Below are positions 24,298 to 32,995 of a stretch of DNA of 60,658 nt, piece after piece; positions within the stretch are counted from its first letter, which is position 1, and each line of letters starts with the position of its first letter. This stretch comes from a virus. The translations under genes and the position numbers were made by a program. The stretch is taken from IMG/VR virus record IMGVR_UViG_3300042868_014229, positions 1-60,658 of that record; one strand, written 5' to 3'. A model generated the notes under the pieces. That model worked only from the letters and a program-made list of their open reading frames with translations, had not been told where the DNA came from and did not search any database.

Positions 24298-24714
24298 TTA
24301 GATTAACCCTCTACTTTCTAACCATTCCTCAGTTTTACCCCAATCTACAAAAGGTCTTTGTGATATTGTTGTATCATACCTCAGAGGACAACCTAATGCA
24401 ATATCATCAATCAAAAGTTGACCAAAAGCTTTAGGGCTATCTGTCCAATTTTTTTGGTCAGGATTTTCGTTTATCCCATACAATGGTAATTCATTATCTG
24501 CAAACCATTGAACAGCTTCATCAAGCGTATCTCTGGTTGAACCATTAAAATTAATAAATGGTCTGTGACTTCTCATAGTAAACAATATCAATCTATGACC
24601 TTTTTCTACCAACTTTTTTAACACTGGAACACTACCGATGTCTTTACCAACATTTGGAAAATCATGTGTTGTACACGTTCCATCAAAATCTACTAATATT
24701 TCAATATTTTCCAT
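24298..24714 (-). CDS. HAD-superfamily phosphatase, 138 aa
   Basis: LVDFDGTCTTHDFP (motif I), LILFTMRS (motif II) and LLIDDIALGCPL (motif IV) give a small HAD phosphatase. Close in type to phage and bacterial hydrolases acting on nucleotides. The substrate is unknown. Confidence 0.75.
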   Translation of the reverse strand: MENIEILVDFDGTCTTHDFPNVGKDIGSVPVLKKLVEKGHRLILFTMRSHRPFINFNGSTRDTLDEAVQWFADNELPLYGINENPDQKNWTDSPKAFGQLLIDDIALGCPLRYDTTISQRPFVDWGKTEEWLESRGLI

Positions 24715-24716
24715 AA

Positions 24717-26297
24717 TTAAAATGTTGTATATTCTCCGTTGATGAAATTTATGTGTTGCGACCTTCCATCATTATGTATAATTACATGTGATTGTAACCA
24801 TGTACTAGCCCCTTTGTTGTACCCAACTCTCAATTTTGTTGATGTACCAACAGCCAATGCACCATCTTTTCTACCAGGACTATGATAGTGTCCTACAATA
24901 ATCTTTGTATTCAATTTACGAAATTGTAATAATGAACCACGACTACCATTTGAACCAATATCACCATGTTGTCCTAATTCCCAGTCTTTTACTCTATATG
25001 TAGCACTTCTACCTAGAGTAATGAATTTAGGAAATTTCTCGTTGATTATACATGGAATAACACCTTTAACATTGTAAGGGTCTCTACCATATTGTTCTAA
25101 CAACATATCAGACATTTTCATGTAAAGTCTTGAGTTCTTGTATGTTGGTTGTTTCTTCCAATCTTCGTTTTTTAACCATCGGTCTAAGAAATCATCATGG
25201 TTACTTCTAACAATCACAACGTTATCAAACTTCTCAAAAGCTTGTAGTCCTTCTAACATTTCATCAACTTCTTTACCCAAGTCATTGGTTCCAGCAACCT
25301 CTTTACCATATTGGATAAAAGGGTCTTTCATTTCGTGATGGCTTATAGAATTTCCATCAAAAACATCGTGAAGAATCACGTGTTTTGGTGTTAACGCTTC
25401 TAATAATTCCATCGTTGAATCCAAAACTTCTTGGTCATGATGACCGTAGTGGATATCACCTAAAACAGCAGCAGCAATTGTATTTAAACCACTAACACTT
25501 CCACCTTCAACTCTAAAGAATAAATCACTAAAGTTACCAGTTTTATCATCGGCAGTTACTTGTCTAACAAAAAACGTCTCATCGTCTTTAATTTCAACAA
25601 TAACAAAACCAAAGGTGTGGTGAAATTCACCAGTCTTACCAGATTTAGAATCTGTGTAGTTCTTTTTAGTAATTGACCCAGTGGTTAACATAATCTTTGG
25701 TTTGTTACCTTCTAGCACTGGAATCATTTCCATTTGTACCTTAGGACTACCGAAGATTGATGAGTTCACACCACTCAATGCTTGTAACCCAGTCATAGGG
25801 TTAACAGCTGTTGCTTGAATCTTGATATCAGATAAAATAGACACATATTTGTGAATATCATGTCTGTTGGCATCTAAATATTTAACTACTTCTTCAGCCC
25901 AAAATTCTTCATTTTCTTGGTCATTGGACCAGATACTTGTTGGGTTCTTATACCTACCAGCGATGACATGAACATCAGCGTTAATATAATCAGCATAAGC
26001 TTCGATGTTTTTAAGAAATCCCTTGTGTACTGGGGTATTATTTTGTGCCCATGTAATAATGAAACGTCTTTTTGTTTCATCATATGTTTTGGCTTTGGCT
26101 TTAAGATACTGTTCTGGTTCCACCTCAACCTTTTCTTTAAACCCTAATTTCTCAGAACACCATTTTCTTACGGTTCTTTCTGATTTACCAAAAAACCCTA
26201 CCAATTTATTCATCCTATCATCCCATGATAGTTCTTTGTTTTGGTAAACGCCTCTTGCGTATTCTACTTCTTCTGGTGTTAAATCTTTAAAATTCAC
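24717..26297 (-). CDS. T5 A1-like metallophosphoesterase with N-terminal HTH
   Basis: 526 residues. N-terminal helix-turn-helix (FGKSERTVRKWCSEKLG, residues 35-51). Central and C-terminal parts carry phosphoesterase motifs: VLGDIHYGHHD, ILHDVFDGNSISHH, IVRSNHDDFLDRW, GQHGDIGSNGSRG and VGHYHSPGR. This order recalls phage T5 A1-type proteins, which are needed for host DNA breakdown and second-step DNA transfer. The homology is judged by motif pattern only. It may act early in host takeover. Confidence 0.7.
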   Translation of the reverse strand: MNFKDLTPEEVEYARGVYQNKELSWDDRMNKLVGFFGKSERTVRKWCSEKLGFKEKVEVEPEQYLKAKAKTYDETKRRFIITWAQNNTPVHKGFLKNIEAYADYINADVHVIAGRYKNPTSIWSNDQENEEFWAEEVVKYLDANRHDIHKYVSILSDIKIQATAVNPMTGLQALSGVNSSIFGSPKVQMEMIPVLEGNKPKIMLTTGSITKKNYTDSKSGKTGEFHHTFGFVIVEIKDDETFFVRQVTADDKTGNFSDLFFRVEGGSVSGLNTIAAAVLGDIHYGHHDQEVLDSTMELLEALTPKHVILHDVFDGNSISHHEMKDPFIQYGKEVAGTNDLGKEVDEMLEGLQAFEKFDNVVIVRSNHDDFLDRWLKNEDWKKQPTYKNSRLYMKMSDMLLEQYGRDPYNVKGVIPCIINEKFPKFITLGRSATYRVKDWELGQHGDIGSNGSRGSLLQFRKLNTKIIVGHYHSPGRKDGALAVGTSTKLRVGYNKGASTWLQSHVIIHNDGRSQHINFINGEYTTF

Positions 26298-26361
26298 TAA
26301 TTTCTTTTATTAATTCAATGTTATTTTGGTAAATATACAATTAATATTTACAATAATCAAA

Positions 26362-26394
26362 CTTAATCCCAATTATTTACTAACTGGGATTAAG
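26362..26394 (-). terminator. Probable intrinsic terminator
   Basis: 10-bp stem CTTAATCCCA/TGGGATTAAG overlapping the last codons of the Thg1-like gene, followed by a short T-rich stretch on the - strand. Confidence 0.6.
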
Positions 26395-27176
26395 TTTTGT
26401 AGGTATTCTCTGTCTTTTGAAAACTCTGGTGTATTATAATCTGGCAACCATTTATTACGTTGCACTGGTTCACCATTTTCACCATCAACCCAAATAGTCC
26501 CTTTCTTAACTACAACACCTCTTTTGTATTTAGGTTTGTAATCATTCCAGTTAATACCTTTTTCAGTGAATAGCATTTCTTGTTTATCACTACCAGATTT
26601 ACCCTCTAACAACTTGTGTGAGAAATTAGCAGAAGCAGCCATACTTACGCTATTACGAGTACAATCTTGTTGTCTCCAAACAAAATAGTTGTAAACCTCT
26701 GTGATATCAGGAATAACAAATACTCTAGCATCAAAGATAGCACCAAGTTCGTTTAAAGTACCAGTTGTGATTTTTTGAATCAAGTCTTCTGGTTTGTATT
26801 TGAACGTGGCTAAGAATCTAAGCATGAAACTATTAAAAGCTTCAGTTGCTTTGGCTGCAGTGATACTACAAATTTTTTGTACCTTCCCATCATAAATCAA
26901 TTCAGAATTGATATTATCAAGGTTGGTAAAGATAAGACTAATCTCATCTGACTGAGTATAAGCCATCTTAGGATTGAATTGTTTACACAATTCCATTGTT
27001 GCAAAATCCATTGTATTTGATAAGGTATCATCAAATGGTTTCTCAAATTGTTTAGTGTACTTGCTGAACCCAACACCATCTAAACGTACAATTACGTAAG
27101 ACCTGTTAGGAACCTTGTACCCATAGCAACCTTCATATTCTTTCATGCGGTCACTTAAACTTTTATCTTTTCCCAT
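26373..27176 (-). CDS. tRNA-His guanylyltransferase / Thg1-like 3'-5' polymerase
   Basis: 267 residues. RLDGVGFSKYTKQFEKPFDD is the Thg1 signature with the metal-binding Asp; the second metal motif is MAYTQSDEISLIF. Thg1-like enzymes add nucleotides in the 3'-5' direction, either G-1 on tRNA-His or, in bacterial and phage TLPs, to rebuild 5' ends of truncated tRNAs. No tRNA-His is identified in this window, so tRNA 5'-end repair or maturation of the unusual tRNAs here is the more attractive role (inference). It ends at a terminator. Confidence 0.9.
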   Translation of the reverse strand: MGKDKSLSDRMKEYEGCYGYKVPNRSYVIVRLDGVGFSKYTKQFEKPFDDTLSNTMDFATMELCKQFNPKMAYTQSDEISLIFTNLDNINSELIYDGKVQKICSITAAKATEAFNSFMLRFLATFKYKPEDLIQKITTGTLNELGAIFDARVFVIPDITEVYNYFVWRQQDCTRNSVSMAASANFSHKLLEGKSGSDKQEMLFTEKGINWNDYKPKYKRGVVVKKGTIWVDGENGEPVQRNKWLPDYNTPEFSKDREYLQNLIPVSK

Positions 27177-27177
27177 T

Positions 27178-27441
27178 TTATTGTTGATTTAAAATGTTAA
27201 TTGTTTTTACATAACTAGCGTATGGAACGTATGAATCATCTAACCTTACAACTGAAACATGGTCATCAATCCATAAGAATGGTGCGTTTACACTTCTGAT
27301 AACAATAGTATCAACTGTTTTATCTAAGTATTTAACTTCTACTTGCCAATCAGTAGTTACTGGTTCTGGTTCTAATGCTTTTGGTTTTTCGTTACAACTA
27401 ACCATAAGGATAATTGTTAACACTAATAATATTTGTTTCAT
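27178..27441 (-). CDS. Small lipoprotein, 87 aa
   Basis: MKQILLVLTIILMVSCNEK is a lipoprotein signal with lipobox Cys at residue 16. The mature part is about 70 residues. Overlaps the upstream dioxygenase gene by 4 nt. Role unknown. Confidence 0.6.
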   Translation of the reverse strand: MKQILLVLTIILMVSCNEKPKALEPEPVTTDWQVEVKYLDKTVDTIVIRSVNAPFLWIDDHVSVVRLDDSYVPYASYVKTINILNQQ

Positions 27442-28061
27442 TTTTTATTTAATTTAATTATACATGTAATTGCTATTCTTGGTTTTGTGGTCGAGTTCTC
27501 GTTTGAATAATGAACAGAGAATTGATTGTGAATGACACAATCACCATATTTTAACTCTACTGGTGTAAATTCTGCCAATGGTATATCTGTTATGTATTGC
27601 GACATCCCAGTCTTACCAGTTCGAGTTCTTACATTCGTTCCACAATCGTCATGTTTGATTATTTCACGTTTACCATCCCAATCCTTATAAAACATTGTTG
27701 AAGTTGATACATCAACATCATGCAAAGGAATCCAGAAAGTAAGAATGTCATCGTCCACGTTGTCAAAATAAGCACCATCTTGATGAGGTGCTGTAATTTT
27801 GTAATCAGGATGTTTTATAAAGTATTGCATATTAAGTACTTCGCCATCATACCCTAAAGTTTCTCTAATGTATTTAGAAATAATAAAAAATACTCTAAAA
27901 TTCTGACAATTTTGAATTTGTTTAACATCACCATTCTTGGTTCTAAAAACATTTTCATCCTTGCATTGTAGAGCAACTGATTCAAAATCCCTAGCAATTA
28001 AATCTAAACCTTCTTTAGGGAATGCTTGTCTTAATATTTTATACCCTTTTTCCATTACCAA
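27438..28061 (-). CDS. PhyH-like Fe(II)/2-oxoglutarate dioxygenase
   Basis: 207 residues. Metal triad HxD...H visible as APHQDGAYFDN and IHNQFSVHYSNEN, with a downstream Arg (KPRIAI) for 2-oxoglutarate. The family hydroxylates small molecules or, in phages, modified nucleobases. Overlaps the PRPP synthetase gene by 7 nt, so coupled to it. Substrate unknown. Confidence 0.75.
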   Translation of the reverse strand: MVMEKGYKILRQAFPKEGLDLIARDFESVALQCKDENVFRTKNGDVKQIQNCQNFRVFFIISKYIRETLGYDGEVLNMQYFIKHPDYKITAPHQDGAYFDNVDDDILTFWIPLHDVDVSTSTMFYKDWDGKREIIKHDDCGTNVRTRTGKTGMSQYITDIPLAEFTPVELKYGDCVIHNQFSVHYSNENSTTKPRIAITCIIKLNKK

Positions 28062-29044
28062 CGTTCTTTTTTAAGTCCTTCGTAACTAGAACTGCTATTG
28101 ATAGCACTCATAGCAATACTAATTTGTTTAGCCATGCTAATTACATTTATTTTGTTATTGCTATACATTCCGTTGTAGTCAACTGGCTTAGGTAGTGAGT
28201 TACTAATAACCAATTCAGTAAGAACCGATTTATCAATTCGAGCAAGAGCTGGTCCAGAACAAATTCCGTGACTAATAATCGCTCTAACACTCTTGGCACC
28301 AGCTTCTATAAGAACCTCTGCAGCTTTGCATAGCGTTCCAGCAGTATCAACCATATCATCCAAGATGATTACATCTTTATTGTTTACATCACCAATAACT
28401 GACATGGTATCAATAACGTTAGCTTTTGCTCTTGTTTTATACATAAGAACAAAATCCAAATCTAACCCATGAGTTTTCTCCAATTCTTTTTTCATTCTTT
28501 CAACACGTTTACCAGACCCTGCATCAGGACCACATAGGATTGTGTCTTCAGTAGCGATGCTAGCGATGTATTCGCTAAACACATTTTTACCTTCCAAATG
28601 AGTTACTGGAATGTTAAAGAACCCTTGAATTTGGTCAGCATGTAAATCAAATGTGATAACACCAGTCGCTCCACGTTGCTCAAGCATTTCAGCCACAACC
28701 TTGGCACCAATTGGTCCACGTTTTTGGTCTTTTTTGTCTTGACGAGCATATGGAAAATAAGGTAAAATTGGAATGATTTCTTTTGCTGCTGCACGTTTAG
28801 CGGCATCGATAGCCAAGTTAAGGTTCATGAGTTTATCAGAATCGTTTGCACTAGTAAGAATGTAAACACGCTTGCCTCTGATTGAATTATCAAAATCAGG
28901 ACATAATTCTCCATCGGAAAATTTTTGACTGGTTATGGTGTCTAAAGATACTTTATTTTTAATCTTGTGATTATCAATAAAGCTGACTATCTCGTTTGCA
29001 AAGTCTTCTCTACCATCTAGAGAAACTAATATAGTATTTTCCAT
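28055..29044 (-). CDS. prs: Ribose-phosphate pyrophosphokinase (PRPP synthetase)
   Basis: 329 residues. ILPYFPYARQDKK (ATP loop), ITFDLHADQIQGFFNIPV, and the PRPP-binding VIILDDMVDTAGTLCKAA mark a class-I PRPP synthetase, converting ribose 5-phosphate and ATP to PRPP. PRPP is the cosubstrate of Nampt (34120-35685), so the two fit one NAD+ route. It has its own promoter (29061-29093), apart from the nadM/nadV transcript. Confidence 0.93.
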   Translation of the reverse strand: MENTILVSLDGREDFANEIVSFIDNHKIKNKVSLDTITSQKFSDGELCPDFDNSIRGKRVYILTSANDSDKLMNLNLAIDAAKRAAAKEIIPILPYFPYARQDKKDQKRGPIGAKVVAEMLEQRGATGVITFDLHADQIQGFFNIPVTHLEGKNVFSEYIASIATEDTILCGPDAGSGKRVERMKKELEKTHGLDLDFVLMYKTRAKANVIDTMSVIGDVNNKDVIILDDMVDTAGTLCKAAEVLIEAGAKSVRAIISHGICSGPALARIDKSVLTELVISNSLPKPVDYNGMYSNNKINVISMAKQISIAMSAINSSSSYEGLKKERW

Positions 29045-29060
29045 GTTTATAAATTTTTAA

Positions 29061-29093
29061 CAAAGATACTAAAAAGATATCGAATAAAACAAA
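29061..29093 (-). promoter_or_regulatory. Bacteroidetes-type promoter
   Basis: -7 TATCTTTG (29061-29068), 21-nt spacer, -33 TTTG (29090-29093). Nested in the terminator at 29071-29110; drives prs, dioxygenase, lipoprotein and Thg1-like genes. Confidence 0.65.
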
Positions 29094-29110
29094 TTATTCG
29101 ATATCTTTTT
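29071..29110 (-). terminator. Strong intrinsic terminator
   Basis: 16-bp perfect stem (29071-29086 with 29095-29110) and T run, overlapping the stop of the 59-aa gene. It separates the Sir2 operon from prs. Confidence 0.85.
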
Positions 29111-29273
29111 TTACTTTTCTGTTAAACAAATATATTAACCATGCGATAACACCTGCTATCGCTAAATATTTTGCTAAATAAGTGAACACTACTATTCCAA
29201 ACCAAATGGCATGAAATATGATTATTACTAACAAAACTGCTAGGAATATTAATATAAATTTTGCTATTTTCAT
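29094..29273 (-). CDS. Small two-span membrane protein, 59 aa
   Basis: Two hydrophobic helices (about residues 5-25 and 33-49) and a basic C-tail (NRKVKKDIE). Ends inside the terminator hairpin. Function unknown. Confidence 0.55.
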   Translation of the reverse strand: MKIAKFILIFLAVLLVIIIFHAIWFGIVVFTYLAKYLAIAGVIAWLIYLFNRKVKKDIE

Positions 29274-29281
29274 TTTTTTTA

Positions 29282-29731
29282 TTATTTAATTATTATTGAA
29301 CCTGTATGTTTATTGGTAACCCATTTTTCATCACATATATCACTAACGGATATTACGTATTCACCTTTAGGTGGATATTTTAAAGAAAATGACTCTGTGG
29401 TTATTGAATGAAATACACATTTACCACAATTAGGAAAATAATACGTTCCTTCAGAACCATTATGATAATCTCTACCACACGAGTAATAGAATGTTTCGCT
29501 CATAGTAACTTCTTTACCATTGATAGTCATAGATAATTCATAATCTTTTGATATCCTAATTTGTTTCTGCCAGTCTTTATCTTCACTGGTAAATAAATCC
29601 TTTGGGACCAATAGTTTCATTGTATCAGTTTTCTTATCATAAGAAAACGTTACACCACCAACCTTAGTCGTTTGACCAAACATTACTCCTACCAAAAGGA
29701 ATAAAATTAGTGTTAATTTATTTTTTTCCAT
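29282..29731 (-). CDS. Secreted hypothetical protein, 149 aa
   Basis: Signal peptide (LTLILFLLVGVMFGQ), then a beta-rich domain with four Cys (YYSCGRDYH, FPNCGKCVF, SDICDEKW) that may form disulphides outside the cytoplasm. Overlaps the upstream gene by 19 nt. No family recognised. Confidence 0.6.
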   Translation of the reverse strand: MEKNKLTLILFLLVGVMFGQTTKVGGVTFSYDKKTDTMKLLVPKDLFTSEDKDWQKQIRISKDYELSMTINGKEVTMSETFYYSCGRDYHNGSEGTYYFPNCGKCVFHSITTESFSLKYPPKGEYVISVSDICDEKWVTNKHTGSIIIK

Positions 29732-30072
29732 TCTCTAAGATGAAATTTAGTTTTATAAGTACCAGTTTGGAAATGACCATTATATAAAACAATATCCAAT
29801 ACTGTTGGTAATTCTGAAAACACTTTATCCCATTCTGCTTTTTGTTCGTCAGAGTATTCTTTAATATCTTCAGTGTTAAAAGGGTCAAACCCTTCTGGTA
29901 CACCATTTAATATGATATCCATAGCATCATATAGGTTATTTTCCCCAAATACTGGGATAAAATCATCACCATCGTGTCCTAGACTTACGATAGCACCATC
30001 TTTTTCTGACCAACGTAATTTACTAATTAGTTTGATGTGGTCTTCCGTTACTGTTAATTTTAATACTGACAT
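29713..30072 (-). CDS. Hypothetical protein, 119 aa
   Basis: Soluble 119-aa protein; N-terminus SVLKLTVTEDHIKLISKLRW. I recognise no family. Lies between the DUF3127 gene and the secreted protein. Confidence 0.6.
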   Translation of the reverse strand: MSVLKLTVTEDHIKLISKLRWSEKDGAIVSLGHDGDDFIPVFGENNLYDAMDIILNGVPEGFDPFNTEDIKEYSDEQKAEWDKVFSELPTVLDIVLYNGHFQTGTYKTKFHLREWKKIN

Positions 30073-30435
30073 TTATGCTAGTGTGTTTGCGTTTCGCAAC
30101 TCATCAACTAATTTTTGAGTTGCTTTATTGAGTGATTTTGCTTTCTTGTTTTGTTTTTCTACAAATTTATCAGCCACTCCACTGATTGCAATTGCTCTTA
30201 ACTGAACATAATGCTTACTTTGATACTCATTTCCCTTAGGGACGAAAGCTACGGTAACAACTTCACCTACGCTAAATGTATCTAAAGCATCGCATTGGTC
30301 GTTAATGAATTCTAATTTAAGTGTTTCTGGATATTTTTCATCCGTTTCCACTACAAATTCTCTTTTTTGGAACTTCTCTCCAAAGGATTGTGTTTCGTCA
30401 ATACTTTTGATTGACGCATTCATAAAATAATGCAT
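30073..30435 (-). CDS. DUF3127-type OB-fold-like protein
   Basis: KSIDETQSFGEKFQKREFVV, TLKLEFINDQCDALD and VGEVVTVAFVPKGNEY match the DUF3127 pattern found across Bacteroidetes and their phages. The fold resembles single-stranded nucleic-acid binding OB domains. A DNA- or RNA-binding role is inferred. 1 nt from the Sir2 gene. Confidence 0.75.
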   Translation of the reverse strand: MHYFMNASIKSIDETQSFGEKFQKREFVVETDEKYPETLKLEFINDQCDALDTFSVGEVVTVAFVPKGNEYQSKHYVQLRAIAISGVADKFVEKQNKKAKSLNKATQKLVDELRNANTLA

Positions 30436-30436
30436 G

Positions 30437-31189
30437 TTATTTGTCGTTTTTGTCGTCTCCGACTGCTTGGGTTAATAATCTGTCTACCACTTCTCTAACA
30501 CCATTGACTGCTGTCTTGGTTATATACTCTACTTTGATTTCTGGATAATCAAAATCTAGTGTTTTACTTGGTTCTGGGTCAATATAGATAATCGGTGTAT
30601 CTTTCTTGGTTTTCCCAAAGAAATTAAGGGTGTATCCAATGTTAAGACTAGTACCAACAATCATAACGATATCCGCTTCAATAAAAGCTTCCAAAGCATT
30701 GTAATAAAAAAAAGGATATTCACCAAACCATACAATATGTGGTCTCAATTGACCACCTTCCTCAGCTTCATCACCAAGATTAATATCATTATAACCAATA
30801 TCTTGAACTGGTTGACTCGCAACAAGTGTTGGGTTATTCATTCCAAAACTTGTTCTAGCTTTTGTTAATTCACCATGCAAATGAAGAATGTTTGTTGACC
30901 CTGCTCTTTCGTGCAAATCATCTACGTTTTGTGTTACTATCGTAACATCATATTCGTTCTCTAATTCAACCAATAATCTATGAGCAGCATTAGGTTCCAC
31001 GTTGGGTAATTCTCTTCTACGTTGATTGTAAAAGTCTAGTACCTTGCTGCGGTCTTTGGCCCAACCTTCTGGTGTGGCAACTTCATCAATCTTAAAATTA
31101 TTCCAAAGTCCATCTTTGGAATCTCTGAATGTATCAACTCCAGATTCTTTGCTGATTCCAGCACCTGTGAATACTACTATCTTTTTCAT
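30437..31189 (-). CDS. Sir2-family NAD+-dependent deacylase
   Basis: 250 residues: VVFTGAGISKESGVDTFRD (NAD+ binding), IVTQNVDDLHERAGS, ILHLHGEL (catalytic His) and LRPHIVWFGE. The protein has no cysteine at all, so the usual Zn-tetracysteine module is absent, as in some Bacteroidetes sirtuins. It consumes NAD+ to remove acyl groups and yields nicotinamide, the substrate of phage Nampt. It overlaps the next gene by 4 nt. Confidence 0.88.
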   Translation of the reverse strand: MKKIVVFTGAGISKESGVDTFRDSKDGLWNNFKIDEVATPEGWAKDRSKVLDFYNQRRRELPNVEPNAAHRLLVELENEYDVTIVTQNVDDLHERAGSTNILHLHGELTKARTSFGMNNPTLVASQPVQDIGYNDINLGDEAEEGGQLRPHIVWFGEYPFFYYNALEAFIEADIVMIVGTSLNIGYTLNFFGKTKKDTPIIYIDPEPSKTLDFDYPEIKVEYITKTAVNGVREVVDRLLTQAVGDDKNDK

Positions 31190-31380
31190 TTTTTTATATT
31201 AAATGTTTCGTTTTTATAAATTTTAATTTGATTTGTAAGATAATGTCTTACAATACCACCATCACAATGCACAACACACCATACGTCATTTTCAAATGTT
31301 CCAGAATTGGTTACATATATTGCATAACCTTCTTTATCTTCTTCAATAATAACTGGTATCGGTTTTTTAAATTCTAACAT
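31186..31380 (-). CDS. Hypothetical protein, 64 aa
   Basis: 64 residues, beta-rich (CVVHCDGGIVRHYLTNQIKIY), overlapping the Sir2 start by 4 nt. Function unknown. Confidence 0.5.
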   Translation of the reverse strand: MLEFKKPIPVIIEEDKEGYAIYVTNSGTFENDVWCVVHCDGGIVRHYLTNQIKIYKNETFNIKK

Positions 31381-31386
31381 AATTAT

Positions 31387-31806
31387 TTAAATCGAATCAT
31401 CGATTGCTTTTCTAATTTTGCGTAATTTTTCGTCAACTCGTCTGTTGACTTCTTCATTTATTATTCGACTAGTTGTAATTGATATAATATCTTCTGTCAT
31501 TTTATTGATTTTGTCATTTATATGACCTTCAATGTTAGACATCTGCACATCAAGTCTTCTTTGTAATTGTTCTTGATATTGTTTAACAGTTTCATCAGCA
31601 TATAAATCAACTTCTCTAGTAAGATAATCAGAAATATATTCTCTGAGTTCCATTGGTGTAATTACAATGTTATCACCATGTTTATTCTCAAATTTAAGGA
31701 CATTAGAAATACTACTATGAATTTCACCATTAGTAGAAATAAGTGTATCGCTACCTCTGATTGAGTTATAAGCTTGTAAATCAATTATTTTCGCCATAAT
31801 GAGCAA
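31387..31806 (-). CDS. Hypothetical coiled-coil protein, 139 aa
   Basis: Short N-terminal domain, then a long predicted coiled coil (residues 65-139, with ETVKQYQEQLQRRLDVQM). Overlaps the HAD gene by 26 nt. Function unknown. Confidence 0.6.
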   Translation of the reverse strand: MLIMAKIIDLQAYNSIRGSDTLISTNGEIHSSISNVLKFENKHGDNIVITPMELREYISDYLTREVDLYADETVKQYQEQLQRRLDVQMSNIEGHINDKINKMTEDIISITTSRIINEEVNRRVDEKLRKIRKAIDDSI

Positions 31807-32221
31807 TTAATAAATCGTAAACCTCTTGCCATTCAACCATTGGGTCGAATCCTGCTTTGTCTTCAAACAAAACATTCATGTAAGGTTTTTTATCGTAACA
31901 TCCATAACCATTAATATCAGTAGGAACATCTGGGTTCTCATTGATAAATTTGAAATGAATGTTGTTATCTTCAAATAACTTTACATACTCTGCCACTTCA
32001 TTTGGGTGTGAACAGGTATATAAAAAAGTTACCACATCTGGTAATTTACTAATTAGTTGAAGCGTTTCTTTCGCCATCGGATAAAATTCGTCTGGCGTGC
32101 TACCGTAAGTATAATTAGGTTTAAGTATTGTCCCATGAATATCAAAGGCCCAATACATAGTGTCCCAATTTCTTGTTATCTTGTATGCAAATGAATTGAT
32201 TATTGCTTTAGTTACTCCCAT
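31781..32221 (-). CDS. HAD-like hydrolase, 146 aa
   Basis: WAFDIHGTILKP has the DxHGT variant of motif I, FLYTCSHP matches motif II and MNVLFEDKAGFDP motif IV. The second Asp of motif I is replaced by His, which may reduce phosphatase activity. It may be a nucleotide-binding relic or altered enzyme. Function uncertain. Confidence 0.6.
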   Translation of the reverse strand: MGVTKAIINSFAYKITRNWDTMYWAFDIHGTILKPNYTYGSTPDEFYPMAKETLQLISKLPDVVTFLYTCSHPNEVAEYVKLFEDNNIHFKFINENPDVPTDINGYGCYDKKPYMNVLFEDKAGFDPMVEWQEVYDLLIAHYGENN

Positions 32222-32484
32222 ATTTCTTTTTTAAACCATTGATATCTTATTATTAAACCTGCTTGTCCATCACATGTCATAACAGCTTGTGCATCATTAA
32301 AAAAGATACCTTCATATCCTCTATCTGTTGCATACTCCCTTTTTCTTTCTAAGAAGTCATGTAATGTTTCACCTATCTTTAAACATTCAGACCTAAGTAA
32401 CCAATGTACTATTTTTCCATCGATTACTTGTGGTCTTTTTGTATGTTCTGTTTGAACTGGTGAATAAACATAAATTACTTTCAT
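32212..32484 (-). CDS. Hypothetical protein, 90 aa
   Basis: 90 residues starting MKVIYVYSPVQ, with a basic middle. Overlaps the HAD gene by 10 nt and has a promoter -7 box at 32489-32496. A GIY-YIG relationship was considered but the catalytic residues are absent. Function unknown. Confidence 0.5.
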   Translation of the reverse strand: MKVIYVYSPVQTEHTKRPQVIDGKIVHWLLRSECLKIGETLHDFLERKREYATDRGYEGIFFNDAQAVMTCDGQAGLIIRYQWFKKEIWE

Positions 32485-32488
32485 AACG

Positions 32489-32496
32489 CAAAGATA
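32489..32496 (-). promoter_or_regulatory. Promoter -7 box
   Basis: TATCTTTG, 4 nt above the start at 32484. The -33 element is weak. It likely starts the Sir2-containing operon. Confidence 0.5.
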
Positions 32497-32519
32497 CGAT
32501 AATAAATTTAATAAATCAA

Positions 32520-32972
32520 TTATTGTGGAACATAATTAACAACAATTACTCTTTCCCCTTCTAACTCTTCTTCAATGATTGCTTCAATCACGTCCCAATC
32601 ACCACCAGCTAAACCAGCACCAATCTTTGGTAGACCAAATAACAACCCAGAAAATTCTTGTTTCATCGCTCTCAATGCTGAACGCAATGCATCATAGTCC
32701 AAATCCATTTCGCCATGTCGTCTACCAGTATAGTCGTATTGACCATATAAGTTTACAACAATTGGATGTGTATCATCTGAAAATGAAATGGTTCCAAGTT
32801 TTGATTCATCACCTTTTATTGTTTCACAATCTGCGGCATAAGCATCAGGAAATTTAGCTTTAATTTGTGGTGCAATACCTGCACCCATTGTACAAAAGCA
32901 ATTACAACAGTGTGCAATTACGTCAAATAATTCGGCTTCTTTAACCAAGTCGCCATCGATATACTTTATCAT
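32520..32972 (-). CDS. Macrodomain protein (ADP-ribose hydrolase type)
   Basis: 150 residues: YIDGDLVKEAELFDVIAHCCNC, MGAGIAPQIKAKFPDAY, and LLFGLPKIGAGLAGGDWDVI, matching the Appr-1''-p processing/TARG1-like macrodomain fold. It binds ADP-ribose and may remove it from nucleic acid or protein or process ADP-ribose phosphate. Adjacent to NADAR and the NAD+ synthesis genes, consistent with reversing ADP-ribosylation. Confidence 0.87.
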   Translation of the reverse strand: MIKYIDGDLVKEAELFDVIAHCCNCFCTMGAGIAPQIKAKFPDAYAADCETIKGDESKLGTISFSDDTHPIVVNLYGQYDYTGRRHGEMDLDYDALRSALRAMKQEFSGLLFGLPKIGAGLAGGDWDVIEAIIEEELEGERVIVVNYVPQ

Positions 32973-32995
32973 CTTTTTTGTTTTTATTTTTATTG

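Noticed and set aside
32212-32484. GIY-YIG nuclease
   Set aside because: Begins with a YVY-like strand but lacks the second YIG element and catalytic Arg and Glu.
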